Shown: positions 27,087 through 36,134 of the stretch, in pieces | Layout of the letters: the number at the start of each line of letters is the position of its first letter | How positions within the stretch are numbered: the first letter of the stretch is position 1 | Origin: Sarcina ventriculi | Lineage (GTDB): Bacteria; Bacillota; Clostridia; Clostridiales; Clostridiaceae | Reading direction: 5' to 3' | Assembly: GCF_900456775.1 (NCBI RefSeq) | Contig: NZ_UAUL01000009.1 | Span: 62,001-126,000, forward strand | Length of the DNA stretch: 64,000 nucleotides | Position numbers and translations under genes: made by a program | Notes under the pieces: model-generated | Database searches by the model: none | What the model saw: only the letters and a program-made list of their open reading frames with translations | What the model was told of the DNA's origin: nothing

Positions 27087-27123
27087 AAAACAGTCTAAAA
27101 TTTTGGGCTGTTTTTTTATTTTG
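27087..27123 (+). terminator. Terminator after the pseudouridine synthase gene
   Basis: AACAGTC pairs with GGCTGTT (one wobble), followed by a T run. Confidence 0.8.
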
Positions 27124-27212
27124 ATTGTTTTATAATAAATTTAGTTTAATATTTTATATGATATACAGAGAAAAGTAGATTAATTTTAAATTAACTAAAG
27201 GAGTAGATAAAA

Positions 27213-28073
27213 ATGAGATTATTAAATTTTGTTGACGACGGGAAAATAAAATTAGGAATTGAAAAAGAAAATAAAATAATAGATATAGAAAAGATAGCGC
27301 TAAAATATAATGCTGACGTACCTATTACAATGGAAGAAGTATTAAATGATAGTAGCAGTATAAAGAAAATAGAAAATTTATGTAAAGCAAATGAAGATGG
27401 ATTAGATAAAAATAATATTGTGTATGCACCTTGTGTAATGAATCCAGAAAAGATACTTTGTGTTGGTTTAAATTATCTTACACATAGAGAGGAATGCAAT
27501 CTAGATATACCAAAAGAACCTGTGATTTTTAGTAAGTTTAATAGTTCTTTAGCTGCACATGAAGAAAAAATGGAATTGCCAAAGGATTTACATGAATTTG
27601 ATTATGAAGCAGAGTTAATTATTGTTATAGGTAAAGAAGGTAAAAATATAAAGAGAGAAAATGCTGATGAGTATATATTTGGGTACAGTATAGGAAATGA
27701 TTTAACAAGTAGAGAATTGCAATTTTTAACTAGTCAGTGGACACTAGGCAAAGTGATTGATAAATTTACTCCAGTTGGACCTATAATAGTTAGTAAAGAT
27801 GAGTTAAATATAAGCAATTTAGAAGTAAAATGCGAAGTTAATGGTGAAGTTAGACAGTTAGCTAGCACTAAGGATATGATTTTCGATTGTTATTCAATTG
27901 TAAGTTATGTTTCAAAATATATAACTTTAAAACCAGGGGATATAATTTTTACAGGAACTCCAGGAGGTGTAATACTAGGAGATACAAATCCTAATAAGCA
28001 ATGGTTAAAATCAGGAGATGAAATAAAGATATCAATAGAAAATATAGGCACTCTTATTAACGTATTAAAATAA
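27213..28073 (+). CDS. Fumarylacetoacetate hydrolase (FAH) family protein
   Basis: The C-terminal FAH domain starts near residue 75 with EKILCVGLNYLTHREE. The metal-binding acidic residues are in FDYEAELIIVIG near residue 130 and GNDLTSRELQF near residue 163. FTGTPGGV and a late Lys complete the fold. Members act as acylpyruvate hydrolases, oxaloacetate decarboxylases or tautomerases in the cytoplasm; the substrate cannot be fixed here. It is a single gene between terminators. Confidence 0.9.
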   Translation: MRLLNFVDDGKIKLGIEKENKIIDIEKIALKYNADVPITMEEVLNDSSSIKKIENLCKANEDGLDKNNIVYAPCVMNPEKILCVGLNYLTHREECNLDIPKEPVIFSKFNSSLAAHEEKMELPKDLHEFDYEAELIIVIGKEGKNIKRENADEYIFGYSIGNDLTSRELQFLTSQWTLGKVIDKFTPVGPIIVSKDELNISNLEVKCEVNGEVRQLASTKDMIFDCYSIVSYVSKYITLKPGDIIFTGTPGGVILGDTNPNKQWLKSGDEIKISIENIGTLINVLK

Positions 28074-28172
28074 GAGTAGAGTGAAAAAGTAATATCCTAA
28101 ATATAAATGTTAGAAATAAGAAATTGTGTTAATAATCATATTGTAATAATTATATTTAGGAGGAATTATTTT

Positions 28173-28829
28173 TTGAAAAATAAAGATAAAATAGTAGGAA
28201 GTATTGTTCTTTTAGGAATAATAGCTATATTTTTAGTTTTCGGTTATGTAAATACAAGACCACAAAATATCTCTAAAGATGATTTAGAAAAAATATTTGT
28301 AGAATCAGATATGGATAATAAAAAAAATCTTTATAGTGAAGAGAACAACTCAATTAATACTGAAAATAACAATAAAATAATAGTTGAAATTAAAGGTGAA
28401 GTTAATACCCCCAATGTCTATACATTAAATGAAGGAAGTAGGATTTATGAACTTATAGATTTAGCAGGAGGATTGACTCCTTTTGGAGATGATAAAAATA
28501 TAAATAAAGCTTCAGTTTTAGTAGATGGACAATGTATAGTTATAGGAAATATAATGGATGAAGAAAATGTACAAAGCATTGATGAATTAAATAATGGAAT
28601 AAAAGAGTCTATATCATTATCACAAAATAAAGATGACAAGATAAATATAAATAGAGCATCAAGAGATGATTTAATGAAATTATCAGGAATTGGGGAATCA
28701 AAAGCACAGGCAATTATTAGCTATAGAGATAGTATAGGTGGATTTAAAGATGTAGATGAATTAAAAAATGTTGATGGAATTGGTGAGAAAACTGTTGAAA
28801 AGTTAAAGGAGAGTATAACTATTAATTAA
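28173..28829 (+). CDS. comEA: ComEA-family DNA-binding protein
   Basis: ComEA binds double-stranded DNA at the cell surface during transformation. One N-terminal transmembrane segment (about residues 7-25) is followed by a SLBB domain near residues 65-120 (EIKGEVNTPNVYTLNEGSR...). The C-terminal helix-hairpin-helix pair is complete (INRASRDDLMKLSGIGESKAQAII and GFKDVDELKNVDGIGEKTVEKL). The start is TTG 28173 with AGGAGG upstream; a longer frame from 28107 lacks a ribosome binding site. No comEC follows here, so competence is not implied. Confidence 0.9.
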   Translation: MKNKDKIVGSIVLLGIIAIFLVFGYVNTRPQNISKDDLEKIFVESDMDNKKNLYSEENNSINTENNNKIIVEIKGEVNTPNVYTLNEGSRIYELIDLAGGLTPFGDDKNINKASVLVDGQCIVIGNIMDEENVQSIDELNNGIKESISLSQNKDDKININRASRDDLMKLSGIGESKAQAIISYRDSIGGFKDVDELKNVDGIGEKTVEKLKESITIN

Positions 28830-28975
28830 AATTATATAGGTCTTATGCATTTAAATAAAAAATTGTATATGAGGAATTGTTAAACCCCATGTTTGCAGTA
28901 TTTCTATGTTTTACATAAGTATTTAATTGTAGTATTATATAAGAATAATTTATAATAAGAAATGGGAGGGTGACT

Positions 28976-29224
28976 ATGTTAGAAGAAGAAAATGGGCTAT
29001 TAAGAATGTTAGTTGCTCAAGTGATTGATCAAATTATAATAATATTAATATCACTTATGATTGTATTTATTTTTGCAGCAATACTATCATTTGCAGGTTA
29101 TTATATAATAAGTGTTGCAAGTGTATTATTAATTGCATATGTAATAATTAATATTTTATACAGACCTATAATGAAGGCATCACCACTTGGAGAAACATTA
29201 GGAGGAAAACTAATATATAAATAA
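28976..29224 (+). CDS. Small RDD-like membrane protein
   Basis: This 82-residue protein has two hydrophobic segments at about residues 15-40 and 42-62, and an early Arg and QVIDQ with a central Asp, reminiscent of the first part of RDD-family membrane proteins. The C-terminal KASPLGETLGGKL resembles the RDD turn TLGKKL. The ribosome binding site GGGAGGG (28964-28970) sets the start at ATG 28976. It precedes an rRNA methyltransferase gene by 12 bases. Its role is unknown. Confidence 0.7.
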   Translation: MLEEENGLLRMLVAQVIDQIIIILISLMIVFIFAAILSFAGYYIISVASVLLIAYVIINILYRPIMKASPLGETLGGKLIYK

Positions 29225-29236
29225 GGATGGAAAAAA

Positions 29237-30592
29237 ATGAAAAAAGGTAGCAATATAGAGGTATTAATTGAAAAGATGGAGTTCCCATCGAAGGGATATG
29301 GATTCTGTGAAGGTTTAAAAGTATATGCAAAAAATTCATTCCCAGGACAAAAAGTTTTAGGTAGAGTATCTAAAAAGAAAAAAGACTATGCAGAGATAAA
29401 GGTTAATGAGGTAGTTGAGAGAGCTGAGTATGAAATAGATACAAAATGCCCTCATTTTGAATTTTGTGGAGGATGTTCATCTCAAACAGTTCCTTACGAA
29501 AAGCAATTAGAATTTAAAGTAGAACAAGTTTTAGATTTGTTTAAACAAGGAAATGTACAAACTGGAGAATTTTTAGGTATAGAAACTAGCCCTGTAACAT
29601 GGGAGTATAGAAATAAAATGGAATTTACCTTTGGAGACATGGAAAAAGGTGGAGAGCTTACACTTGGAATGCATTTAAAAGGAAATCCTTTTAGAATAGT
29701 AAATGTTGATGGTTGCTTTTTAGTAGATGCTGATTTTAGACAAATATTAGATTTAACTGTTAGGTATTTTAGAGAAAAAGAACTTCCTTTTTACAAAATA
29801 ATGCCAAGAACAGGATATTTAAGAAATCTTATAGTTAGAAAATCAGTAAAAACTGGTGAAATACTTATAAATTTAGTTACAACTACTCAAATTAATTTTG
29901 ATTTAACTGAATATGTTAATATTTTAAAGAAAGCAAGTTATAAGGGAGTTTTAAAATCTATATTACATACAGAAAATGATTCGTTTTCTGAAGCTGTAAT
30001 ATGTGATAAATTAAATGTTCTTTATGGGGAAGACTTTATAACAGAAAATCTTTTAGGATTAAATTTTAAAATATCACCATTTTCATTTTTTCAAACAAAT
30101 TCTCTAGGTGCAGAAAAGCTTTATAGTATAGTTAGAGATTTTATGGGGAGTGCAGATAATAAAGTTGTATTTGACCTTTATTGTGGAACAGGAACAATTG
30201 GTCAAATAGCAGCAGGAAAAGCTAAAAAAGTTATAGGAATTGAACTTATAGAAGAGGCTGTTATAGCGGCTAATGAAAATGCAAAACTAAATGGATTAAA
30301 TAATTGTAAATTTATAGCAGGAGATGTTGCTGAGGCTATAAAAACAATTAAAGAAAAGCCAGATGTTATAATTTTAGATCCACCAAGAAGTGGGGTTCAT
30401 CCAAAAGCATTGGATTATGTTATAAAATTTGATGCAAAGGAAATAGTATATGTTTCATGCAATCCAAAATCTTTAGTAGTTGATTTAAGCGTACTTGAGG
30501 GCAATGGATACAAAGTTGAAAAAACATTATTAATGGATATGTTCCCAAATACTCCACATGTTGAAACAGTAGTTAAGTTAATTAAAAAATAA
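29237..30592 (+). CDS. RNA (uracil-5-)-methyltransferase, RlmD/RumA family
   Basis: A TRAM domain occupies residues 1-60. The iron-sulfur Cys cluster is [10 protein letters not shown] near residue 75 with a further Cys near residue 160. The SAM-dependent methylase has [11 protein letters not shown] near residue 315, [12 protein letters not shown] near 382 and the catalytic Cys in YVSCNPKSL near 408. Members methylate U1939 or nearby uracils of 23S rRNA. Length (451) is normal. Confidence 0.94.
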   Translation: MKKGSNIEVLIEKMEFPSKGYGFCEGLKVYAKNSFPGQKVLGRVSKKKKDYAEIKVNEVVERAEYEIDTKCPHFEFCGGCSSQTVPYEKQLEFKVEQVLDLFKQGNVQTGEFLGIETSPVTWEYRNKMEFTFGDMEKGGELTLGMHLKGNPFRIVNVDGCFLVDADFRQILDLTVRYFREKELPFYKIMPRTGYLRNLIVRKSVKTGEILINLVTTTQINFDLTEYVNILKKASYKGVLKSILHTENDSFSEAVICDKLNVLYGEDFITENLLGLNFKISPFSFFQTNSLGAEKLYSIVRDFMGSADNKVVFDLYCGTGTIGQIAAGKAKKVIGIELIEEAVIAANENAKLNGLNNCKFIAGDVAEAIKTIKEKPDVIILDPPRSGVHPKALDYVIKFDAKEIVYVSCNPKSLVVDLSVLEGNGYKVEKTLLMDMFPNTPHVETVVKLIKK

Positions 30593-30616
30593 TATGTAGT
30601 TTTTTATATTAGATTG

Positions 30617-30655
30617 TGTAATGAGAATAAATATTCTCATTACACATTTTTTATT
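30617..30655. terminator. Bidirectional terminator between methyltransferase and MerR genes
   Basis: GTGTAATGAGAAT pairs perfectly with ATTCTCATTACAC, followed by T residues on the plus strand and overlapping the end of the minus-strand regulator, so it can serve both genes. Confidence 0.85.
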
Positions 30656-31052
30656 TTTCTGTAACCTTTATAAGATTGCTATAATAATTAATTTTTCCAT
30701 CTAGTACATCATCATAAAATTGTTGCTTTTGATTTATATAGTTTACGGATTCTTGTAATTTTTTTATTTTATCTAAGATAACATGTTTTTGACTATCAAG
30801 TATTGTTTTTCGTTCTAAAATTGTAGATTCTCCTTCTAGGCATAAATTAATGTAAATCTTCATATCGTTAATGGTCATTCCACAATTTTTAAGACAAGAT
30901 AAATTTTTTATCCATTCTATATCATTTTCATCAAATATTCTATGATTATTTTTATTTCTTTTTACATTAGGAATCAATCCTTCATTACAATAAAACTTTA
31001 GTGTTTCGTAATTCATTCCCACTTCTTCACAAGTTTGATTCATAGTATACAT
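30651..31052 (-). CDS. MerR-family transcriptional regulator
   Basis: The N-terminal winged helix matches MerR: NQTCEEVGMNYETLKFYCNEGLIPNVKRNKNNHRIF, then a long dimerisation helix. The C-terminus lacks a Cys-rich metal site, so a drug- or stress-type ligand is more likely. The start is set at the ATG with GGAGG ahead (position 31052). It is transcribed away from the aldo-keto reductase gene, whose promoter has the stretched spacer typical of MerR targets, so control of that gene is likely. Confidence 0.9.
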   Translation of the reverse strand: MYTMNQTCEEVGMNYETLKFYCNEGLIPNVKRNKNNHRIFDENDIEWIKNLSCLKNCGMTINDMKIYINLCLEGESTILERKTILDSQKHVILDKIKKLQESVNYINQKQQFYDDVLDGKINYYSNLIKVTEK

Positions 31053-31086
31053 TAAAAAGCCCTCCAAAAAAATATAAATTTAGGTA

Positions 31087-31117
31087 TTGACCGGGTCTTA
31101 CTACCGGAGAGTACAAT
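31087..31117 (+). promoter_or_regulatory. MerR-type promoter of the aldo-keto reductase
   Basis: TTGACC (31087-31092) and TACAAT (31112-31117) are 19 bases apart, longer than the usual 17, with a CCGG-centred symmetry in the spacer. This is the MerR activator-site geometry, and it lies between the MerR gene and its divergent target. Confidence 0.75.
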
Positions 31118-31161
31118 TACATTGTATTAAGAAACAAGTTGTAAATCAAGGAGGAATAAAT

Positions 31162-32022
31162 ATGGAATATATAACTTTAAATAATGGTGTAAAAATGCCA
31201 CTTTTAGGATATGGGGTTTATCAAGTGACAAAGGAAGAATGTGAAAGATGTGTACTTGATGCAATAAAATCTGGATATCGTTTAATTGATACAGCTCAAA
31301 GTTATTTTAATGAAGAAGCTGTTGGAAATGCAATTGAAAAGTGTGGTGTTCCACGTGAAGAATTGTTTATTACTACAAAGGTATGGATAGATAATTATGG
31401 GTATGAAAAAACTAGAGCTTCTGTACTAAATTCAATGAAAAAATTGAAGGTTGATTACTTAGATTTAGTTTTATTACATCAACCATTTAGTGATTATTAT
31501 GGTGCATATCATGCATTAGAAGATTTATATAAAGAAGGAAAACTTAAAGCTATTGGTGTAAGTAACTTTTATCCAGATAGATTATCAGATATAGCTGCTT
31601 TTAATGAGATTACTCCTCAAGTAAATCAAGTTGAGGTAAATCCATTAAATCAACAAATTTTTGCGCAAGAGAATATGATTAAAAATAATGTTCAAATTGA
31701 AGCATGGGCTCCATTTGGAGAGGGAAGAAATAACATGTTTGATAATGAAGTTTTAAAGGATATTGGTGCTAAATATGGAAAAAGTGTTGCGCAAGTTATT
31801 TTAAGATGGTTAATCCAAAGAGGTGTAGTTGCATTAGCAAAATCTACTCATGTAGAAAGAATGGAAGAAAACTTTAATATATTTGATTTTAAATTATCAG
31901 AAGAGGATATGGAAACAATTAAAAATTTGGATACTGGAAAGAGTTTATTCTTTAATCACCAAGAAGCAAGTACAGTAGACTTATTTGTTAAATTTGTAGA
32001 ACAAAGAAGAAATAAAAATTAA
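31162..32022 (+). CDS. Aldo/keto reductase
   Basis: This cytoplasmic (beta/alpha)8 NADPH oxidoreductase of 286 residues has the catalytic tetrad visible as RLIDTAQSYFNEE (Asp and Tyr near residues 46-51), ITTKVW (Lys near 75) and LVLLHQP (His near 108). The substrate is not fixed; relatives reduce aldehydes, methylglyoxal or keto acids. The start is ATG 31162 behind AGGAGG. It is divergent from the MerR gene and probably its target. Confidence 0.93.
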   Translation: MEYITLNNGVKMPLLGYGVYQVTKEECERCVLDAIKSGYRLIDTAQSYFNEEAVGNAIEKCGVPREELFITTKVWIDNYGYEKTRASVLNSMKKLKVDYLDLVLLHQPFSDYYGAYHALEDLYKEGKLKAIGVSNFYPDRLSDIAAFNEITPQVNQVEVNPLNQQIFAQENMIKNNVQIEAWAPFGEGRNNMFDNEVLKDIGAKYGKSVAQVILRWLIQRGVVALAKSTHVERMEENFNIFDFKLSEEDMETIKNLDTGKSLFFNHQEASTVDLFVKFVEQRRNKN

Positions 32023-32161
32023 TAGTAAAAAGAATAAAAAATAAAATTTAGAACTTTTAGGATGTTATATAAAATATACTTCTTAGGAGTTCTTTTATTT
32101 ATGGATAATTTATAAATAAGTTAGAATACTATGTTTGATATTAATTTAAAGGAGTAAGGTT

Positions 32162-32899
32162 ATGAATGAAACAATAAGTAAAATAAAAGATCATAGGTCA
32201 ATAAGAAATTTTTTAGATAAGGATGTTTCGGAGGAATTTATTGATGAAATTATAAAAAGCTCTCAGAGTATGCCAAATTCTATAAATGGTCAGCAGACAT
32301 CAGTTATTGTTATAAGAGATAAGGCTAAAAAGGAAAAGTTAGCTAAACTTGTTGGGAATCAAGATTATGTGGCTAAGGCACCAGTATTTTTAGTTTTTGT
32401 TATGGATTTTTATAAAACATATCTTGCAGGAGAAAAAACTGGCTTTAAGCAAGTTATACATGAAGATATAGAGGGGACTTTAGTTGGTGCTGTAGATTGT
32501 GGTATAGAACTAGGTGCAGCCGTTATTGCAGCAGAGTCTTTAGGGTTAGGAACTGTGGCAATAGGAGGAATTAGAAAAAATCCTAATGAAGTTATAGAGC
32601 TATTAAATTTACCTAAATATACATTCCCAATAGTTGGTCTAGCAATAGGATATCCAGTCGATAATTCACATAAGAAACCAAGAATGCCTTTTGATAGTTT
32701 TAAACATAATGAGTTGTATGACGCAGAGAAAGTTAAAAAAGCTATAGATATATATGATGAAGAAATGGAGAAATATTTAAAGGAAATTGGAAGATACGAA
32801 AAAGAAGTAAATTGGAGTACATTTACCTCCAAAATATATAACTCTGTTTATTATCCAAATGTAAAACAGTCTATAAATAAACAAGGTTTTAAAAATTAA
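32162..32899 (+). CDS. NfsA-type flavin nitroreductase
   Basis: The nitroreductase fold is recognised from DHRSIRNFLDKDVSEE near residue 10, SMPNSINGQQTSVIVIRD near residue 38, and the GAAVIAAESLGLGTVAIGGIR stretch near residue 120. These bind FMN and NAD(P)H. The C-terminal lysine-rich segment resembles NfsA/FRP reductases. Length is 245 residues. A weak GGAG precedes the ATG. Confidence 0.9.
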   Translation: MNETISKIKDHRSIRNFLDKDVSEEFIDEIIKSSQSMPNSINGQQTSVIVIRDKAKKEKLAKLVGNQDYVAKAPVFLVFVMDFYKTYLAGEKTGFKQVIHEDIEGTLVGAVDCGIELGAAVIAAESLGLGTVAIGGIRKNPNEVIELLNLPKYTFPIVGLAIGYPVDNSHKKPRMPFDSFKHNELYDAEKVKKAIDIYDEEMEKYLKEIGRYEKEVNWSTFTSKIYNSVYYPNVKQSINKQGFKN

Positions 32900-32916
32900 T
32901 ATAAATTCCCACTATA

Positions 32917-32945
32917 AGACCTTCTCTTTTGAGAAGGTTCTTTAA
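32917..32945 (+). terminator. Terminator after the nitroreductase gene
   Basis: AGACCTTCTC pairs with GAGAAGGTTCT around TTTT, followed by TTT. Confidence 0.65.
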
Positions 32946-32989
32946 ATGGAATAAATTATATTTTCATTTAAATTAATAATTTTAAAATA

Positions 32990-33337
32990 TTAATCAATAT
33001 TAGATATTTGTATTTCATTATCTTTAGCATATGAAGTAGACCATGAACAAATATCATTTAATATGTGCTTAAGGCTATATCCTTGTTCTGTAAGCGAATA
33101 TTCAACCTTTGGTGGTACTTGAGGATATACATGTCTGTTTATTAATCCTTTTTCTTCTAGTTCTCTAAGTTGAGTAGTTAACATTTTTTGCGTGATGTTA
33201 GGCATTAAGCGATTTAGTTGACTAAACCTTTTAGAACCATCAAGAAGATACCAAAGTATTATTAATTTCCATTTTCCACCGATTAAATCCATAGTTAATT
33301 CTAGTGGACAATTATATTTCTTTTGTAAGTCAGCCAT
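32990..33337 (-). CDS. HxlR-family transcriptional regulator
   Basis: This winged-helix protein of 115 residues has the family core GGKWKLIILWYLLDGSKRFSQL and the recognition helix NITQKMLTTQLRELEEKGLI. The N-terminal Cys in KKYNCPLELT corresponds to the redox-sensing Cys of YodB/HypR-type members, so it may respond to quinones, aldehydes or disulfide stress. It is divergent from a flavodoxin gene with a shared inverted repeat between them. Confidence 0.92.
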   Translation of the reverse strand: MADLQKKYNCPLELTMDLIGGKWKLIILWYLLDGSKRFSQLNRLMPNITQKMLTTQLRELEEKGLINRHVYPQVPPKVEYSLTEQGYSLKHILNDICSWSTSYAKDNEIQISNID

Positions 33338-33356
33338 TTTTCCTCCTAAAATATAA

Positions 33357-33395
33357 TACTTACTTTTTGAATTATATAATACAAAAAGATAAGTA
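33357..33395. promoter_or_regulatory. Likely HxlR operator in the divergent intergenic region
   Basis: TACTTACTTTTTG (33357-33369) faces CAAAAAGATAAGTA (33382-33395), an imperfect inverted repeat with one base inserted. It lies between the HxlR gene and the flavodoxin gene. Confidence 0.6.
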
Positions 33396-33559
33396 CTTAG
33401 TTATTATATATCAATTAATATAACATTAATAAAATACAAATACAATTAATTATTTTATTGTAATTAAAAAAATATATATTATATATTTCTATTTAAGGTA
33501 AAATTAATTATATAATAATTTTATATGGTAATAATATAAAATGAATGGAGGAAAATATT

Positions 33560-34033
33560 GTGAGAGTAAAAGTGATTTTTTATTCCTTAGAAGGAAATTC
33601 AAAACTTATAGCGGAGGAAGTGGCTAAAAGTCTTAATGGAGATATTGTTGAGTTAAAACCTAAAAAACATTATGCCAATAGTGGATTTAAAAAATATTTA
33701 TGGGGAGGAACTAGTGTTTTAATGAAAGAAAAGCCAGAACTTGAAGCCTATGATAATAATTTAGATTACGATTTATTAGTTATAGGGACTCCTGTTTGGG
33801 CTGGAACTTTTTCACCTGCAATTAGAACCTTTTTAAAGGAAAATAATTTAGATGGAAGGAAAGTAGCTTTATTTGCTTGTCATGCTGGTGGTGGAGCTGA
33901 TAAATGTTTTGAGAAATTTAAAAAGTTTAGCCCAAATTGTAAAGTTATAAGCACTATGGATTTTGTAGATCCTTTGAAAAAAGATACAGCAAATAATATT
34001 GATAAAGCTGTAAAATGGGCAAAATCATTATAA
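33560..34033 (+). CDS. Flavodoxin-like protein
   Basis: The N-terminal phosphate-binding loop FYSLEGNSKLIAEEV and later VIGTPVWAGTFSPAIRTFLKE with a terminal WAKSL match flavodoxins of the FMN-binding electron carrier type. The start is GTG 33560: GGAGGA at 33547-33552 lies inside the frame that opens at 33545, so the upstream ATG overlaps the ribosome binding site. The divergent HxlR gene suggests stress-induced expression. Confidence 0.88.
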   Translation: MRVKVIFYSLEGNSKLIAEEVAKSLNGDIVELKPKKHYANSGFKKYLWGGTSVLMKEKPELEAYDNNLDYDLLVIGTPVWAGTFSPAIRTFLKENNLDGRKVALFACHAGGGADKCFEKFKKFSPNCKVISTMDFVDPLKKDTANNIDKAVKWAKSL

Positions 34034-34159
34034 AATATTAAGGTTAAAAATTATAAAAAACAATATTTTAAATCATATGTATATATTTTAGCAAATAGAG
34101 CAATAATCTAAGTATAATTAATTAAATTATTAAATGCAGGCATTTTGGAGGTAAGATTA

Positions 34160-34369
34160 ATGAAGCTTAGTGCTAGAAATCAATTAAAAGGAAAAGTAGT
34201 TGATATTAAAGAAGGGGCTGTAAATGGTATTGTAAGCTTGGAAACTAAGGGTGGAGAAATTATTACTTCAACTATATCAATGGGTTCAATTAAAGAATTA
34301 GGTTTAAAGATAGGTTCAGAAGCTTATGCTGTTATAAAAGCTACTTCAGTAATGATGATGGTAGATTAA
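34160..34369 (+). CDS. Molybdopterin-binding (Mop/TOBE) domain protein
   Basis: The 69 residues form one Mop domain (SARNQLKGKVVDIKEGAVNGIVSLET to SEAYAVIKATSVMM), which binds molybdate or tungstate. Stand-alone Mop proteins act as molybdate stores. The start is ATG 34160 with GGAGGT ahead. It precedes modA in the same orientation, which supports a molybdate role, but a terminator lies between them. Confidence 0.93.
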   Translation: MKLSARNQLKGKVVDIKEGAVNGIVSLETKGGEIITSTISMGSIKELGLKIGSEAYAVIKATSVMMMVD

Positions 34370-34376
34370 TTTTGTA

Positions 34377-34416
34377 AAAAAGGTCTAGAAAAATTATTTT
34401 CTAGGCCTTTTTGTTT
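34377..34416 (+). terminator. Terminator after the Mop gene
   Basis: AAAAGGTCTAGAAAA pairs with TTTTCTAGGCCTTTTT (one wobble), ending in a T run. Confidence 0.8.
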
Positions 34417-34577
34417 TATAAAAATCCACAAATTGTATAAATTATTAATTATTTATAATAATTTTAAAACTTTAATGAATAAAGTTCAAAAACTATTTAC
34501 AATTAAAGTAAAAATGGTTATATTAGACTGGTAATGATAAATTCAAATAATAATTAAAATTTTAGGAGGAGATGGAT

Positions 34578-35387
34578 TTGAAAGCAAAAAAAATAACAAC
34601 TATGTTTTTGTTTGGTTTAGTTCTTACAGCAACTGTATTGACGGGATGTTCAACAGCTTCAGTAAAGGAGGAAAGCTTAGATAATACTGAGAAAAAAGAG
34701 GTGGTTGTTGCAGCTGCTGCTAGTTTAAAAGAAGCTACTACTGATATAGAAAGTGTTTTTGAGGAAAAGCATAAAAATATAGATTTAGTATTTACTTATG
34801 GGGGCTCAGGTTCTCTTCAGCAACAAATAGAGCAGGGTTCTCCAACAGATGTATTTATTTCAGCAGGGGCTAAGCAGATGGATGCTTTAGAGAGTAAAGG
34901 ACTTCTTTTAGATTCAACTAAAATGGATTTATTAACTAATAAAGTTGTATTAATAACACCTAAGGATAAAGCAGATTTAACGTCTTTTGAAGATTTAAAT
35001 AGTAATAAAGTATCACAAATTGGATTTGGCGAGCCAAGTACAGTTCCTGTTGGACAATATACTGAACAGGTTTTAAACAGTATTGGAATATTAGATAGTG
35101 TGAAAAATTCTGGAAAAGTTGTTTATGCTAAAGATGTAAAAGAGGTTTTAACTTGGGTTGAAACTGGAAATGTAGATGCAGGTGTAGTTTATGAAACAGA
35201 TGCTAAGGGTTCGAGCAATGTAAATATAGTTTGTGAGGCTCCAGAAAATAGTCATGATCCTATAGTTTATCCAGTTGCTGTTATAAAAGATAGTAAAAAT
35301 CCTGAAGAAGCAAAAGAATTTATAAATTTTTTAAATTCAGATGAAAGTAAAGACATTTTTAAAAGTTATGGATTTACAACAAAGTAA
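34578..35387 (+). CDS. modA: Molybdate ABC transporter substrate-binding lipoprotein ModA
   Basis: A lipoprotein signal ends at TVLTGCS (Cys near residue 24). The mature domain has AAAASLKEATTDI and FTYGGSGSLQQQIEQGSPTDVFISAGAKQMDAL, the molybdate oxyanion pocket of ModA. Later ITPKDKADLTSFEDL and the VDAGVVYETDA stretch confirm it. The start is TTG 34578 because AGGAGG at 34564-34569 leaves only two bases to the alternative ATG at 34572. It leads the mod operon. Confidence 0.93.
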   Translation: MKAKKITTMFLFGLVLTATVLTGCSTASVKEESLDNTEKKEVVVAAAASLKEATTDIESVFEEKHKNIDLVFTYGGSGSLQQQIEQGSPTDVFISAGAKQMDALESKGLLLDSTKMDLLTNKVVLITPKDKADLTSFEDLNSNKVSQIGFGEPSTVPVGQYTEQVLNSIGILDSVKNSGKVVYAKDVKEVLTWVETGNVDAGVVYETDAKGSSNVNIVCEAPENSHDPIVYPVAVIKDSKNPEEAKEFINFLNSDESKDIFKSYGFTTK

Positions 35388-35433
35388 AAGTTAAGATTAA
35401 TTAATAATTAAAAATAAAGAAAGGGTGCTTTTA

Positions 35434-36102
35434 TTGAATGATTTATCGCCTTTGTGGATTTCGCTTAAAACAACTACAATTTCAACAATAATAGCATTTA
35501 TACTAGGAATTTATGGAGCACGATTAGTAATGCTTTGTAATAAAAAGTTAAAAGGAATTATAGATGCAATATTTATTCTACCTATGGTTTTACCTCCTAC
35601 AGTAGTAGGGTTTTTCTTGCTTATCATTTTAGGAAAAAGAGGAATTATAGGGAGTTTTCTTTATAATATTGGAATACAGATTATATTTTCATGGAGTGCT
35701 ACTGTTGTAGCAGCTACTGTTGTATGTTTTCCCATTATTTATAGAACAACTAGAGGGGCATTAGAGCAAATAGATAATAATGTTTTAAATGTGGCTAGAA
35801 CTTTAGGGATGAGTGAAAGAAGAGTTTTTTGGAAAATAGCATTTCCTATAGCTTGACCAGGAATACTTGGAGGAATTGTTTTAGGTTTTGCAAGAGCACT
35901 TGGTGAATTTGGAGCGACACTTATGCTTGCAGGGGCAATTCCAGGAAAAACAGTAACTATGCCAATTTCAATTTATTTTTTATCTCAAGGTGGAGATATG
36001 AAAGGTGCAATGATATGGGTTTTATTTATAGTTGCTATATCATTCCTTAGTATATTTTTTATAAATAGATTATCTTATAAAAGTTATGAAATAAATGTGT
36101 AA
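35434..36102 (+). pseudogene. modB: Molybdate ABC transporter permease ModB with an in-frame TGA
   Basis: The gene encodes the five-helix ModB inner-membrane permease. The first part reads PLWISLKTTTISTIIAFILG through ARTLGMSERRVFWKIAFPIA. A TGA at 35854-35856 interrupts the frame at codon 141, exactly where the family has Trp (FPIA-W-PGILGG). The frame then continues, with FARALGEFGATLMLAGAIPGKT, the EAA loop that docks on ModC, to the stop at 36100. A TGG to TGA change is the simplest explanation. As printed, the EAA loop is lost and the transporter cannot assemble. The start is TTG 35434 with AAAGGG upstream. Sequencing error is possible. Confidence 0.9.
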
Positions 36103-36134
36103 ACAATACTTATTTTAAGATACGTGGAGGACAA

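Noticed and set aside
34416-34577. Moco or tungsten riboswitch ahead of modA
   Set aside because: The AT-rich leader shows no conserved Moco RNA stems.
35854-35856. Selenocysteine or recoded TGA in modB
   Set aside because: The position corresponds to Trp, no SECIS-like hairpin was seen right after the TGA, and other genes in the window use TGA as a stop (for example the 291-residue gene before tgl). A simple nonsense change is more likely.
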